NCBI GenBank assembly: GCA_964601205.1
Contig: CAZRML010000028.1
Span: forward strand, 1 to 33,672
DNA: 33,672 bases
Direction: 5' to 3'
DNA from: JAQVEM01 sp964601205
Lineage (GTDB): Bacteria > Actinomycetota > Humimicrobiia > Humimicrobiales > Humimicrobiaceae
Positions 8,120-15,935 of the stretch are shown here, one piece after another. The translations under genes and the position numbers were made by a program. Numbering within the stretch: position 1 is the stretch's first letter; each line of letters opens with the position of its first letter. The notes beneath the pieces are model-generated. The model was not told the DNA's origin. It did no database searches and saw nothing but the letters and a program-made list of their open reading frames with translations.

Positions 8120-8149
8120 CCGGTTTGTATATATCTCCGGGTTGTATAT
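8120..8149. repeat. tandem imperfect 13-bp repeats in the photolyase/heliorhodopsin intergenic region
   Basis: CCGGTTTGTATAT at 8120-8132 and CCGGGTTGTATAT at 8137-8149 differ at one base, and their starts are 17 bp apart. They are GC-anchored islands in AT-rich DNA, lie over the -35 region of the photolyase promoter and are about 100 bp upstream of heliorhodopsin. Best read as a two-site operator. The binding protein is not encoded in the window. Confidence 0.5.
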
Positions 8150-8185
8150 TCAAAAGATAGCATATTAAAAATTCCATAAAAAGTA

Positions 8186-8191
8186 TATAAT
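8186..8191 (+). promoter_or_regulatory. candidate -10 element of the heliorhodopsin promoter
   Basis: A perfect TATAAT lies 58 bp before the heliorhodopsin ATG. There is no recognisable -35, and the tandem repeats sit about 37-66 bp upstream of it. Chance occurrence is possible in this AT-rich stretch. Confidence 0.3.
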
Positions 8192-8248
8192 CATAAAAAC
8201 TACTAAAATATCTTATTATGGCTATTATCCTTTTATAAGGAGGCGAAA

Positions 8249-9052
8249 ATGGCTGAAAGAAAAATAACCTTCTCCTATCTTCGCAGATTCAATGGTGTTA
8301 TGGCCGGGCTTCATTTTTTCCAGGCTATTTTTATGCTGGTAATGGGGCTGGTAATAACAAATATCAGAGATTTTAAGCTGCCTGTAGATTACTATTTCCT
8401 CTCTTTTGACACCGAAAAAATGAGACTGTTCGTTGATTCAGAAGTAATAGGCTCCATTCCAATCGGAGTGATGGTATCACTATTTTTGTTTTTATCTGCC
8501 ATAGCCCATCTGCTTGTTGTGCTCCCGGGAATAAATAATTTCTATAATGCAGGGCTGGAAAAGGGAATAAATTATTTCAGATGGTTTGAATATGCCCTTA
8601 GCTCGTCAGTTATGATTGTGCTTATCTCTATGTTATTTGGAGCTAAAGATATCGGCACCATAGTTGCCATTGTGGGGCTTAATGCCACCATGAATCTTTT
8701 AGGTCTTATGATGGAATTACATAACCAGACTACAGAAAAGACCAACTGGGCAGCTTTTACCATTGGCAGCTTTTCGGGAGTTATCCCCTGGGTAGTAATT
8801 CTACTATACTTCCTGGGATCAGCGGTAAAGAGTCCCGGAGTACTGGAACGGATTCCATGGTTTGTATATGCCATATTCGGAACTTACTTTGTTCTGTTTA
8901 ATACCTTCCCCATTAATATGGTCCTTCAGTATAAAAAAATAGGAAGATGGCGCGATTACCTTTATGGGGAGAGGGGTTACATCATCCTCAGCCTGGTGGC
9001 AAAATCGCTTCTGGCCTGGCTGGTTTTTGCAGGGACTATGCAGCCTGCATAA
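8249..9052 (+). CDS. heliorhodopsin
   Basis: This 267-residue seven-helix protein matches the heliorhodopsin family throughout. The retinal Schiff-base lysine is K252 in SLVAKSLLAW, the counterion is E114 in RWFEYALSSS, and H22 and H87 correspond to the conserved histidines (H23/H80 of HeR 48C12). Family segments FNTFPINMVLQY and YLYGERGYIILS are present. Heliorhodopsins sit inverted relative to type I rhodopsins (N-terminus inside), have slow photocycles and are thought to be sensors or enzyme regulators; reports link some to photolyase and glutamine synthetase. The Shine-Dalgarno AAGGAGGCG is strong. It is divergent from the photolyase and is followed after 14 bp by the carotenoid glycosyltransferase. 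No retinal-forming carotenoid dioxygenase gene is seen here. Confidence 0.96.
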   Translation: MAERKITFSYLRRFNGVMAGLHFFQAIFMLVMGLVITNIRDFKLPVDYYFLSFDTEKMRLFVDSEVIGSIPIGVMVSLFLFLSAIAHLLVVLPGINNFYNAGLEKGINYFRWFEYALSSSVMIVLISMLFGAKDIGTIVAIVGLNATMNLLGLMMELHNQTTEKTNWAAFTIGSFSGVIPWVVILLYFLGSAVKSPGVLERIPWFVYAIFGTYFVLFNTFPINMVLQYKKIGRWRDYLYGERGYIILSLVAKSLLAWLVFAGTMQPA

Positions 9053-9066
9053 AATATTAATATTTT
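9051..9066. repeat. perfect 16-bp palindrome between heliorhodopsin and glycosyltransferase
   Basis: AAAATATTAATATTTT fills the whole gap between the heliorhodopsin stop and the next ATG. The next gene has no Shine-Dalgarno, so its translation may be coupled to heliorhodopsin. An all-A/T palindrome may also be chance. Confidence 0.4.
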
Positions 9067-10173
9067 ATGAATTATATAAATATAATAATACACGCAGTAT
9101 TCTGGTTGTTTGGTTTTTTTATACTCTGGAAAATCCCGGGGTGCAGTGAGAATAATTTAGAAAACAAAACCAGAGATAGCTCTATTTCAGTTATAATACC
9201 GGCAAGAAATGAAGAAAAAAATCTGGATAATTTGTTTAATTCATTAAGTAACCAGACCGCCAGAGTCAAAGAAATAATACTGGTAGACGATAGTTCCACT
9301 GATAAAACCCCTGAAATAGGAAAAAAGCATAATGCAAAGGTAGTCAGCCTGAATAGCCTTCCTGAAGGCTGGCTGGGAAAACCCTGGGCCTGTTATAATG
9401 GAACCGGAGCTTCGGCCGGGGATTACCTTCTCTTTCTGGACGCTGATACCGAGCTTAAGAATAATGGTATTGAGAATATAATGGCCTGCCTGAAAAGATA
9501 TCCAGGAGTCATATCGCTTCAACCCTATCACAGAATAAAAAAAATATATGAAAATCTATCACTGTTTTTCAATATAATTCTTATTGCCGGTATGGGTGTA
9601 TTTACTCCCCTTCAGAACAGGATAAAACCCATAGGCGCCTTTGGCCCATGCCTTTTATGCAGGAGAAAAGATTACTATAAAATAGATGGGCATAAAAGTA
9701 TAAAAGGCAGGGTCATGGAAGATATAGAAATAGGTAAAAAGTTCATAAAAGCAAAAATCCCCTTACATTGTATGGGAGGCAGGGGCACTATTGATTTCAG
9801 GATGTATCCGGGTGGCTTTATGGAAATGGTCAGAGGCTGGTCCAAAAGTTTCAGCAGTGGCGCCAGGTCAACGTCCATTCCCATACTTTTAATGGTAATT
9901 GCCTGGATTGTGGGAGCTATATTTCCACTGGACCTTTTTGCCAGGGGGCTACTGCCATTTACGCCAAATATTTTTTTTGCTGGAGTAGCTTTTTATCTTG
10001 CATTTGCAGCCCAGATATACTGGATGTCTTACAGAATCGGAAATTTCAGCATCCTGGCTTCCATACTTTACCCGTTGCCGCTGGCTTTTTTTATAATAGT
10101 ATTTTTTTATTCTTTTATTTTAACTATATTTAGAAAAAGAGTTACCTGGAAAGATAGAGAAATAAAAACCTAA
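9067..10173 (+). CDS. GT2 glycosyltransferase, CrtQ-like (carotenoid glycosylation)
   Basis: This 368-residue membrane glycosyltransferase has an N-terminal helix and a GT-A domain with VIIPARNEEKNL (about residues 43-54), LVDDSSTDKT, the metal-binding LDADTEL, GAFGPCLLCRRKDYYKIDGH and a MEDIEIG acidic motif. RGWSKSF stands where QxxRW lies in processive relatives, and three or four C-terminal helices follow. Its layout matches the 4,4'-diaponeurosporenoate glycosyltransferase (CrtQ) family of staphyloxanthin-type pathways, and the next gene is a CrtO-like acyltransferase, as in that pathway. The acceptor is therefore probably a carotenoid carboxylate or hydroxyl group. No Shine-Dalgarno is visible, so coupling to the heliorhodopsin upstream is likely. 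Confidence 0.88.
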   Translation: MNYINIIIHAVFWLFGFFILWKIPGCSENNLENKTRDSSISVIIPARNEEKNLDNLFNSLSNQTARVKEIILVDDSSTDKTPEIGKKHNAKVVSLNSLPEGWLGKPWACYNGTGASAGDYLLFLDADTELKNNGIENIMACLKRYPGVISLQPYHRIKKIYENLSLFFNIILIAGMGVFTPLQNRIKPIGAFGPCLLCRRKDYYKIDGHKSIKGRVMEDIEIGKKFIKAKIPLHCMGGRGTIDFRMYPGGFMEMVRGWSKSFSSGARSTSIPILLMVIAWIVGAIFPLDLFARGLLPFTPNIFFAGVAFYLAFAAQIYWMSYRIGNFSILASILYPLPLAFFIIVFFYSFILTIFRKRVTWKDREIKT

Positions 10174-10187
10174 AAAAGGAGGGAAAA

Positions 10188-10661
10188 ATTCCTGTATTCC
10201 AACTTTCACATTTCTGGATAATAACCCTGGACATTTTTGGGTGGTTAATTATTCATCTTGGTATTTCTTATCTCTGTTTTAAGATACCGATATCATTCTT
10301 TAAAAAGAAATGGCGGTGGTTTGAGCCAAAAGACTGGGAATACAGGGGAAGGATATATAAGAATATATTTAAAGTTAAAAAATGGAGAAGCATTGTTCCT
10401 GACGGCGGAGGGATTTTTAAGGGCGGTTTCCCAAAGAGGAATCTGCAAAATAACGACCCTGAATACCTTAAGACTTTTTTATATGAAACTAAAAGAGCCG
10501 AACTTACCCACTGGCTTACAATTCTACCATCTCCAATTTTTTTCCTCTGGAATATCTGGTGGGCCGGTATAATAATGATTGCTTACGCTCTTATGGTAAA
10601 TATACCCTGCATAATACTTCAGAGATATAACAGGGCAAGACTATCTAATTTGATTCTATAG
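10188..10661 (+). CDS. CrtO-like glycosyl-carotenoid acyltransferase with an ATT start
   Basis: This open frame has no ATG, GTG or TTG before its conserved region. It reads IPVFQLSHFWIITLDIFGWL, a first helix, then WRSIVPDGGGIFKGGFPKRN, ETKRAELTHWLTILPSP, IFFLWNIWWA and IPCIILQRYNRARL. That is the glycosyl-4,4'-diaponeurosporenoate acyltransferase (CrtO) pattern at full length (157 codons). The only plausible initiator is ATT at 10188, four bases after an excellent AAGGAGGG. ATT initiation is rare but known (for example infC). It lies 14 bp after the CrtQ-like gene and would esterify the sugar of the glycosylated carotenoid with a fatty acid. Confidence 0.85.
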   Translation: MPVFQLSHFWIITLDIFGWLIIHLGISYLCFKIPISFFKKKWRWFEPKDWEYRGRIYKNIFKVKKWRSIVPDGGGIFKGGFPKRNLQNNDPEYLKTFLYETKRAELTHWLTILPSPIFFLWNIWWAGIIMIAYALMVNIPCIILQRYNRARLSNLIL

Positions 10662-10677
10662 AATTAAAGTATAAAAT

Positions 10678-10712
10678 TAATGCCCGGTAAGGGGTCTACC
10701 CCAAAGCATTAA
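10678..10712. terminator. nested hairpin between convergent genes
   Basis: TTAATGC (10678-10684) pairs with GCATTAA (10706-10712), and inside it GGGG-TCTA-CCCC (10691-10702) forms a second stem. It lies just after the acyltransferase and before the convergent methyltransferase, where a bidirectional terminator is expected. There is no long T-run. Confidence 0.4.
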
Positions 10713-10758
10713 AATTAATTCTTACATAAATTATAGAATACCGGATAGTTCTTTATGG

Positions 10759-11505
10759 CTATGGTACTTTGAAAACATATATTGCCCAGCCTAGAGTATC
10801 CCTTCCGTATAGCAGATACTCTTTTTTTGCTTTTTCTATTTTTTTTAGAAGTTCAGGGTTATCCGGGTCGTCAGGATTTGAGTTTATATAATTATATACC
10901 GACAGCCACTGGAGTGTTTCATAATGGTCCCAGTCGTCATTATTGCTAACCAGGGTGTACACGCAGTTTAACCCTTTTCTTTCGGCAATATCTATATTTT
11001 TGTAATGGGAATTATATTCTTCTTTTTTTATTCCAATCATCTTAAGATATTCATCGTCCGGTTCTTTTAGCCAGTAAGGCTCCCCAATAATTATCATCCC
11101 TTCCGGTTCTGTCATATTTTTCAATGCCTTTATTGTTTCTTTAAATCCATTGTAAGTAAAGCTCGCACCAAGACATACTGTCAAATCGAATAATTGGTTT
11201 TTATCTGGCTTATATTTCGCGCCATCCATTTCCAGAAATTTGACATCCGATCCGCGGATTCTCTGGTTTTTCCTCTCTTTGCATTCTTTTATAAAATAAG
11301 GTGAAATATCAACTCCAATTCCACTAATATTAAACAATTCAAAAAGTCTTATCAGAAACTCCCCTTTGCCACAGCCGATATCCAGAACTCTGGAACCTTC
11401 TTTTACATCAAGCAGCGAAAGCAATCCATCAAGTTTGACTTTGCTCATGGGATTAAGAATGGTATGCTTCTTATGTGTAATAGCATAATATTTCCAGATA
11501 TCCAC
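10759..11505 (-). CDS. class I SAM-dependent methyltransferase
   Basis: This 248-residue protein has motif I RVLDIGCGKGEF (about residues 39-50), the acidic loop GIGVDISPYFI after strand 2, and MIIIGEPYWLKEP after strand 5. It is a Rossmann-type methyltransferase for a small molecule; the substrate cannot be told. The start is GTG at 11505 with AGGAGGT six bases before. It lies 29 bp downstream of an MFS transporter on the same strand and may share its transcript, which hints at modification and export of one compound, but that is speculative. Confidence 0.85.
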   Translation of the reverse strand: MDIWKYYAITHKKHTILNPMSKVKLDGLLSLLDVKEGSRVLDIGCGKGEFLIRLFELFNISGIGVDISPYFIKECKERKNQRIRGSDVKFLEMDGAKYKPDKNQLFDLTVCLGASFTYNGFKETIKALKNMTEPEGMIIIGEPYWLKEPDDEYLKMIGIKKEEYNSHYKNIDIAERKGLNCVYTLVSNNDDWDHYETLQWLSVYNYINSNPDDPDNPELLKKIEKAKKEYLLYGRDTLGWAIYVFKVP

Positions 11506-11534
11506 TTTTCTACCTCCTGATATTTTTAAAGTTT

Positions 11535-12734
11535 CTAAAAATCATATTTTTTTATATTTTTTCTATAATACTTCCGTATAATTACAAAAATAGCCAGTAT
11601 CGCCATAAATATAATAGTCATTAGCATTGAAACAAAAAAGCTATATTTAGCTACAAATCTAATTATAAAAGGTGCCAGGCCACCACTAGTAAACTGCAAA
11701 ACAAAAAGTACGGTAAAAGCGATATCTTTTTCAGAATCAAATATTACACCTGTAGAAGAAACCAACAGCGGTATTATCCCGGAAAATCCCAGGCCAGTAA
11801 TTACTGCTCCAATAAGATTCATTGTTCGTATTGCAGGAAAAATTAAAAGTACCAGACCTCCTATACTGATAATAGATAAACCTATCAATAAATTACCAGC
11901 TTTAAATTTATATGATAAGAAACTTATTAGCAGTCTTCCAATAAGTATGCCTATCCATAGTAAAAACACAATAAGGCTTGCACTATAGAGGTCAAACAAT
12001 CTCTCTGTTCTAAAAAAAGTTGGCGACCAGGAAAAAACTGTTACCAGAGACATCATAGCTAAAAACATTAAAATCCCTGTAAAAATCAGGTATATATTTT
12101 TATTTTTATTTTTAAATAATTCTTTTATTGAAGTTATTTTCTTCTCCTTTGATAGGTCCTGATTAACTTTCTTTACTTTATTTTTAAGAATATAAGATAC
12201 CAGGGAAATCATCACAAGGCCTATAACAGCCAGGTAAATAAATTTCCAATTTATTTGTCTGTCTACCAGGCCTGAGGCAAAAAGAGGTGAGACAACTGCT
12301 CCAATTGCAAAAAAGCTATATCCTAAATTAACAACGCTATCCTTGTTTTTTACTTTCCCTTCTATCATACCAATATTTGCATCCATAAGTATAATTCCTA
12401 TCAAAAAGCCGGAAGAAAAATAAAGAAAATAGAAAAGAAATAAAGACGTGGTCAGAATCAGACCGATTAATATAGGTATTAATATAATATATGACCCCAT
12501 AACTACATTTATGACATTAAATTTTCTGTTTAAGAAAATAAAAGCTATAGTTCCTATGACCTGCCCAATTAAAGTCAGAGATGTTATAAGATTCATGTTC
12601 TCAGGCAATACCTTAAAATAATTACTTATATCTATAAGAATTGGGCTTGCAAGCATCAGGTAAAAATTAAAAGTAAATAAGGAAATAAAGTAAGGAAATT
12701 CCATTAAATAATTTTTTATATTACTTCTCTTCAA
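11535..12734 (-). CDS. MFS transporter (paralogue of the gene at 27757)
   Basis: This 12-helix major facilitator of about 400 residues closely resembles the protein at 27757-28935. Both begin with NYL-EFP-F--LF-F and then LASPILI-IS, and both share FSWSPTF/FSWAPTF, F-LYSA/FDIYSAGL and G-GFSGI-PLL-SS segments. The longest reading frame starts at TTG 12743, but alignment with the paralogue favours the TTG at 12734. No good Shine-Dalgarno is visible for either. The substrate is unknown; the fold resembles sugar or peptide-type MFS proteins of the FucP/YfkF kind, which is only an impression. The adjacent downstream gene is a methyltransferase. Confidence 0.85.
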   Translation of the reverse strand: MKRSNIKNYLMEFPYFISLFTFNFYLMLASPILIDISNYFKVLPENMNLITSLTLIGQVIGTIAFIFLNRKFNVINVVMGSYIILIPILIGLILTTSLFLFYFLYFSSGFLIGIILMDANIGMIEGKVKNKDSVVNLGYSFFAIGAVVSPLFASGLVDRQINWKFIYLAVIGLVMISLVSYILKNKVKKVNQDLSKEKKITSIKELFKNKNKNIYLIFTGILMFLAMMSLVTVFSWSPTFFRTERLFDLYSASLIVFLLWIGILIGRLLISFLSYKFKAGNLLIGLSIISIGGLVLLIFPAIRTMNLIGAVITGLGFSGIIPLLVSSTGVIFDSEKDIAFTVLFVLQFTSGGLAPFIIRFVAKYSFFVSMLMTIIFMAILAIFVIIRKYYRKNIKKYDF

Positions 12735-12947
12735 ATTTACCAATTTCTTATAAAGTTATTTAAACCCGGATTTTTTAATAATATCCTGAGAATAGTATAG
12801 TATTACGAATAAATTTTTTTTAAAAGGCAAAAATTATACTTTCCCGATGGGATAAGATTTTTAAATTAAAATTTAGATTTTTATCAGTAGATTTAAACAA
12901 AAATGCTCTTAGAATAAAACTGTTTTATATCTAATTGTTTTAATTAA

Positions 12948-12964
12948 ATACCTGGTTCAGGTAT
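12948..12964. repeat. inverted repeat ATACCTG-N3-CAGGTAT
   Basis: Perfect seven-base arms with a three-base spacer (GTT). The same arms recur at 13075-13098. It could be an operator or a small hairpin followed by an A-rich run. Confidence 0.55.
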
Positions 12965-13074
12965 AAAAATATCATCGCTCAGACTCCGCAACTTTTTTTT
13001 AACATTTTCTAATATTTACGGCTACTCATCCCATTAAAATCTTAATTTATTTTTAAACCTAAAAATAACCGGGT

Positions 13075-13098
13075 ATACCTGCATTAATCTACAGGTAT
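13075..13098. repeat. inverted repeat ATACCTG-N10-CAGGTAT
   Basis: The same seven-base arms as at 12948-12964, but spaced by 10 bp; the two centres are about 130 bp apart. The recurrence of one arm sequence in a 433-bp region is unlikely by chance and suggests a shared binding site. Confidence 0.55.
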
Positions 13099-13176
13099 TT
13101 TAATTATTAAACAAAGTTTGTATGATAATATAATCACAATAAAACAAATATATATTATTTTGCCGGGGAATTCGTT

Positions 13177-13398
13177 ATGGGAAAAAAGAGCCTGGGCGGC
13201 TGTCATGATTACGCACTGGTCTATGCAGCAGTGGCCAGAGAGATTGGTTATCCCGCTGTTATGGTAAGAACCTCAAGTATAATCTGGATAGAGAGCTTTA
13301 AGATGAACGAAGAACGGGCCATGCCCCTTATAGGCCATGTATTTGCAGAAGTTTATCTAAAATTGAAAATATTGTTATATTTTTGTATAAAGCTTTGA
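13177..13398 (+). pseudogene. transglutaminase-like protein, internal fragment
   Basis: The frame reads GGCHDYALVYAAVAREIGYP then AVMVRTSS and, after a gap, IGHVFAEVYLK. This is the catalytic core of bacterial transglutaminase-like (papain-fold) proteins, with the active Cys in GGCHDYA and the His in GHVFAEVY. The Asp strand (normally DPTN or DSTN) and the rest of the protein are missing, replaced by a Leu/Phe-rich tail. There is no Shine-Dalgarno before the ATG, and the 5' part of the domain is absent too. It is a remnant. Confidence 0.65.
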
Positions 13399-13420
13399 GG
13401 AACACTTAAAAAATCAAATA

Positions 13421-14755
13421 TTATTCATGGCTACCTTCATAATCGGCTGCAACCTGCAGACCCTCTGCTACTTCGGGAATTATTCCTTTTTTTATATATA
13501 CCGGTCTTGTTATTCTTCTTAATTTTGGGAGCCTTAATATCAGGATAACCCCACATATTAAACTTATAATACCGCTTATCATGATTGTCAATGGACCGCC
13601 AATTCTATCCGCCATTGCTCCTGCCACAAGGCTTCCAAATGGCGCCATTCCCATAAAAGCCATTGTGTAAAAACTCATTACTCTTCCACGTTTATCATCA
13701 TCAGTAATTGTCTGCACTATTGTATTGCTTGCCGCAATTATTGCTATGAAACCAATTCCTGCTAAAAGTAGAATAACCATTGAAAGAATGAAGTTTTTAG
13801 AAAAAGAAAATATTATAATTGCAACACCAAATACAAAAGATGATATGGCCATTATTTTTCCCAGCCCAAGCACACTTTTCCTTGAAGCAAGATATATTCC
13901 GCCAATCAGAGCTCCAATACCCGTAGAAGCCATTAAATATCCCAGTGTATCTGAACCTCCATTGAGTATATCCTTTGCAAACACAGGCATTAAAACAGTG
14001 TACTGCATTATTGCAAAGCTAAGCACGGCAAGCAAAATAAGCATATCCCTTATTGGCGGGAAACCAAAGGAATATTTAAATCCATCTTTTAATTCCGAAA
14101 AAATATGCCTGCGAACAATTGTAGTTTCTATTCTTTTAATTCTCATAAATAAAAGTGCAATTATTACCGCAACAAAGGTTATTCCATTTACCATAAAACA
14201 AATTCCCTCTCCAAACTTTGCAATTATAATACCAGCAACTGCAGGACCAATTAGCCTTGTAATGTTTACAAGTGAAGAATTTAATGCGATTGCGTTACCA
14301 AGGTCTTTTCTGTCTTCAATTATTTCAACAACAAATGCGTGTCTCACTGGCATATCAAAAGCATTTGTAAGTCCTAAAATGATACTGAGAAGCATAATAT
14401 GCCATACCTGGATAAATCCTGTTAATGTCAATACTGCAAGAGTAAAAGCCTGGAGCATAGCTATTGTCTGAGTGATCACCAGTATTCTATGTTTATTCCA
14501 TCTGTCAATATACACACCTGCAAAAGGTGATAAGAAAAAACTGGGAACCTGACTCAAAAATGTAACAAGGCCGAGCATGAATGCAGAATCAGTCAGACGA
14601 TAAACAAGCCAGCTCATTGCTACTATCTGTATCCACGTACCGGTCAATGAAACCAGCTGTCCTGAAAAGAAAAGCCTATAATTTCTATAGTTGAATGAGC
14701 GTATTATAGCCTTAAAATTGGAATTTAGATTAACCTGTTTGCTTCTCAATAACAT
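13421..14755 (-). CDS. MFS transporter of the EntS-like (MFS_3) family
   Basis: This 444-residue protein starts FRNYRLFFSGQ-like (FNYRNYRLFFSGQLVSLTGT) and continues with WIQIVAMSWLVYRLTDSAF, AGVYIDRWNK and FDMPVRHAFVVEII, signatures of the enterobactin-exporter-like MFS_3 group, which exports siderophores or drugs. Twelve hydrophobic segments are apparent. The C-terminal 40 residues are hydrophilic. The gene stands alone with no good Shine-Dalgarno (leader TTTTAC before ATG). Substrate unknown. Confidence 0.9.
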   Translation of the reverse strand: MLLRSKQVNLNSNFKAIIRSFNYRNYRLFFSGQLVSLTGTWIQIVAMSWLVYRLTDSAFMLGLVTFLSQVPSFFLSPFAGVYIDRWNKHRILVITQTIAMLQAFTLAVLTLTGFIQVWHIMLLSIILGLTNAFDMPVRHAFVVEIIEDRKDLGNAIALNSSLVNITRLIGPAVAGIIIAKFGEGICFMVNGITFVAVIIALLFMRIKRIETTIVRRHIFSELKDGFKYSFGFPPIRDMLILLAVLSFAIMQYTVLMPVFAKDILNGGSDTLGYLMASTGIGALIGGIYLASRKSVLGLGKIMAISSFVFGVAIIIFSFSKNFILSMVILLLAGIGFIAIIAASNTIVQTITDDDKRGRVMSFYTMAFMGMAPFGSLVAGAMADRIGGPLTIMISGIISLICGVILILRLPKLRRITRPVYIKKGIIPEVAEGLQVAADYEGSHE

Positions 14756-14922
14756 GTAAAATATTTTATTAAAGAACCATTAATATTTTTTATAAGATTA
14801 AATAATATCACATAAGGTTATTAATAGGAGAAATATTTTTATATGATTATTAAAATAAGATATTTTTAAATTACACTCCTCTTTGCGGCACAACCGGATT
14901 GATACCAGGAGCAGAGATGTAA

Positions 14923-15413
14923 TTATCTGGTATGCCCATTATTTCTCAGCTCGAGTAAGTGCCTGTACTGCCAATCCCTTTCTCTGGCTACGGCAGCATC
15001 CGCATCAGAAGCGCCGGAAGCTCTACGTATGGCCTGCAGGGCATAATTTGTAGCACCGATAGAATGGGCCGGAACCTGTGCAGTTGCCGCCGCCTGGCCT
15101 GCAGCACGTACAGCAGAGCGGGCCGCATTATTCTCCCCTATTCACGGGCCGCAGCATGAGATGAAAGCGCAGCGGTACGTATTTTAGCCATCTTAAATTC
15201 TCCCGTATTTATCCATAACCGGATTGTTTCTATGGCTTTTCGGGGACGACGGTCTTCCGGATATTTTTTCTCAAAATATGGCATTACACGCCCCACACAA
15301 TCAAATGCCCGGATGGCCAATGTTTTATGTGAAGTTTTTCTCACAAGTTCTACAATTGACCTGTCTTTCTCTGTAACTGAAAATTTGGATTCTTCCTTCA
15401 TTTTCTCACTCAC
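14923..15413 (-). pseudogene. Imm-5-like putative immunity protein, frameshifted
   Basis: The first frame (15413 to 15138) encodes ESKFSVTEKDRSIVELV, then FEKKYPEDRRPRKAIETI, RLWINTGEF and AALSSHAAARE before a TAG stop. After a shift of one base near 15140, a second frame continues with NNAARSAVRAAGQAAATAQV, YALQAIRRAS and ERDWQYRHLLELRN, ending at TAA 14923. Together they make the full Ala-rich pattern of proteins annotated as putative immunity proteins (Imm-5-like domain), about 160 residues. The shift lies by a run of four G, so a sequencing or assembly error is possible. No partner toxin is visible. GC content is higher than in neighbours because of the Ala-rich half. Confidence 0.7.
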
Positions 15414-15520
15414 ACAGTATGTTGTATCAATATCATCAAACCTTTAATATAGATTTAATATTAATTTATAACCCCTGCTAAAAAGTGTATAATTATTTTA
15501 TAATATCTATTTATAACCCC

Positions 15521-15597
15521 GGGCGGTTAGCTCAGCTGGTTAGAGCGCTGCGTTCACATCACAGAGGTCATTGGTTCAAATCCAATACCGCCCACCA
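15521..15597 (+). tRNA. tRNA-Val (anticodon CAC)
   Basis: The full cloverleaf with encoded CCA runs from GGGCGGT to ACCGCCC. The D arm is GCTCAGCTGGTTAGAGC and the T arm is ATTGGTTCAAATCCAAT. The anticodon loop TTCACAT gives CAC, reading GUG. The anticodon stem CTGCG/CACAG has one C-A mismatch (positions 30/40). It is almost identical to the tRNA at 17863 outside the anticodon arm and D loop. Confidence 0.9.
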
Positions 15598-15935
15598 TAT
15601 TTATTCCCGGTAAGCTGATCGTTCCTCCGGGAGCAAATAGACCTTAACGGATTAATTTAGAGTGTAAGAAGAAAGACGGAATATTTATACACGTAAGATG
15701 ATGCATAACCGGTAGATTGTATTTTTTGAATTTTTTCTGCAATTTCCAGAGTAAGCTCTCTGGCGTCCCGGCTCCCGAAGAAGTGGTTTAAATGGATCAG
15801 CTGCCCATCGGAGACACCGAAACTATACTGATGACACCAGAAATAAAAATTATAAAACCTCCCTGCCAGAAGATGGCTTCATCATTTTTGCTAACACTGG
15901 ATATTTTGAAAAAGGTAACACCGGAAACCCATTTA
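15598..15935. other. 338-bp stretch without a confident gene
   Basis: Right after the tRNA a 6-bp inverted repeat (TCCCGG...CCGGGA, about 15606-15633) could form a hairpin, though without a T-run. The minus strand carries two overlapping short open frames. One ends in a hydrophobic stretch (GGFIIFISGVISIVSV), and the other contains HLNHFFGSRDARELTLEI and EKIQKIQSTGYASS. Neither has a good start or a family I recognise; they may be decayed coding sequence. Confidence 0.35.

Larger units (their letters stand above)
12744..13176. other. 433-bp AT-rich intergenic region with two related inverted repeats
   Basis: No gene is visible. It separates the MFS gene (minus) from the transglutaminase fragment (plus) and contains the two ATACCTG/CAGGTAT inverted repeats listed separately. 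The fragment at 13177 lacks its 5' part, so some of this sequence may be decayed coding DNA. Confidence 0.5.

Noticed and set aside
10258..10572. A 104-codon plus-strand frame within the acyltransferase region
   Set aside because: The overlapping frame from 10188 carries the conserved CrtO motifs; this one has none and low-quality composition.
13725..14471. A 248-codon plus-strand open frame opposite the EntS-like transporter
   Set aside because: It is the antisense shadow of a well-supported membrane transporter; its composition mirrors the hydrophobic codons and shows no domain.
14902..14933. Inverted repeat ATACCAG...CTGGTAT near the end of the immunity pseudogene
   Set aside because: Arms differ from the ATACCTG motif, the spacer is 18 bp, it overlaps coding sequence and has no T-run; probably chance.
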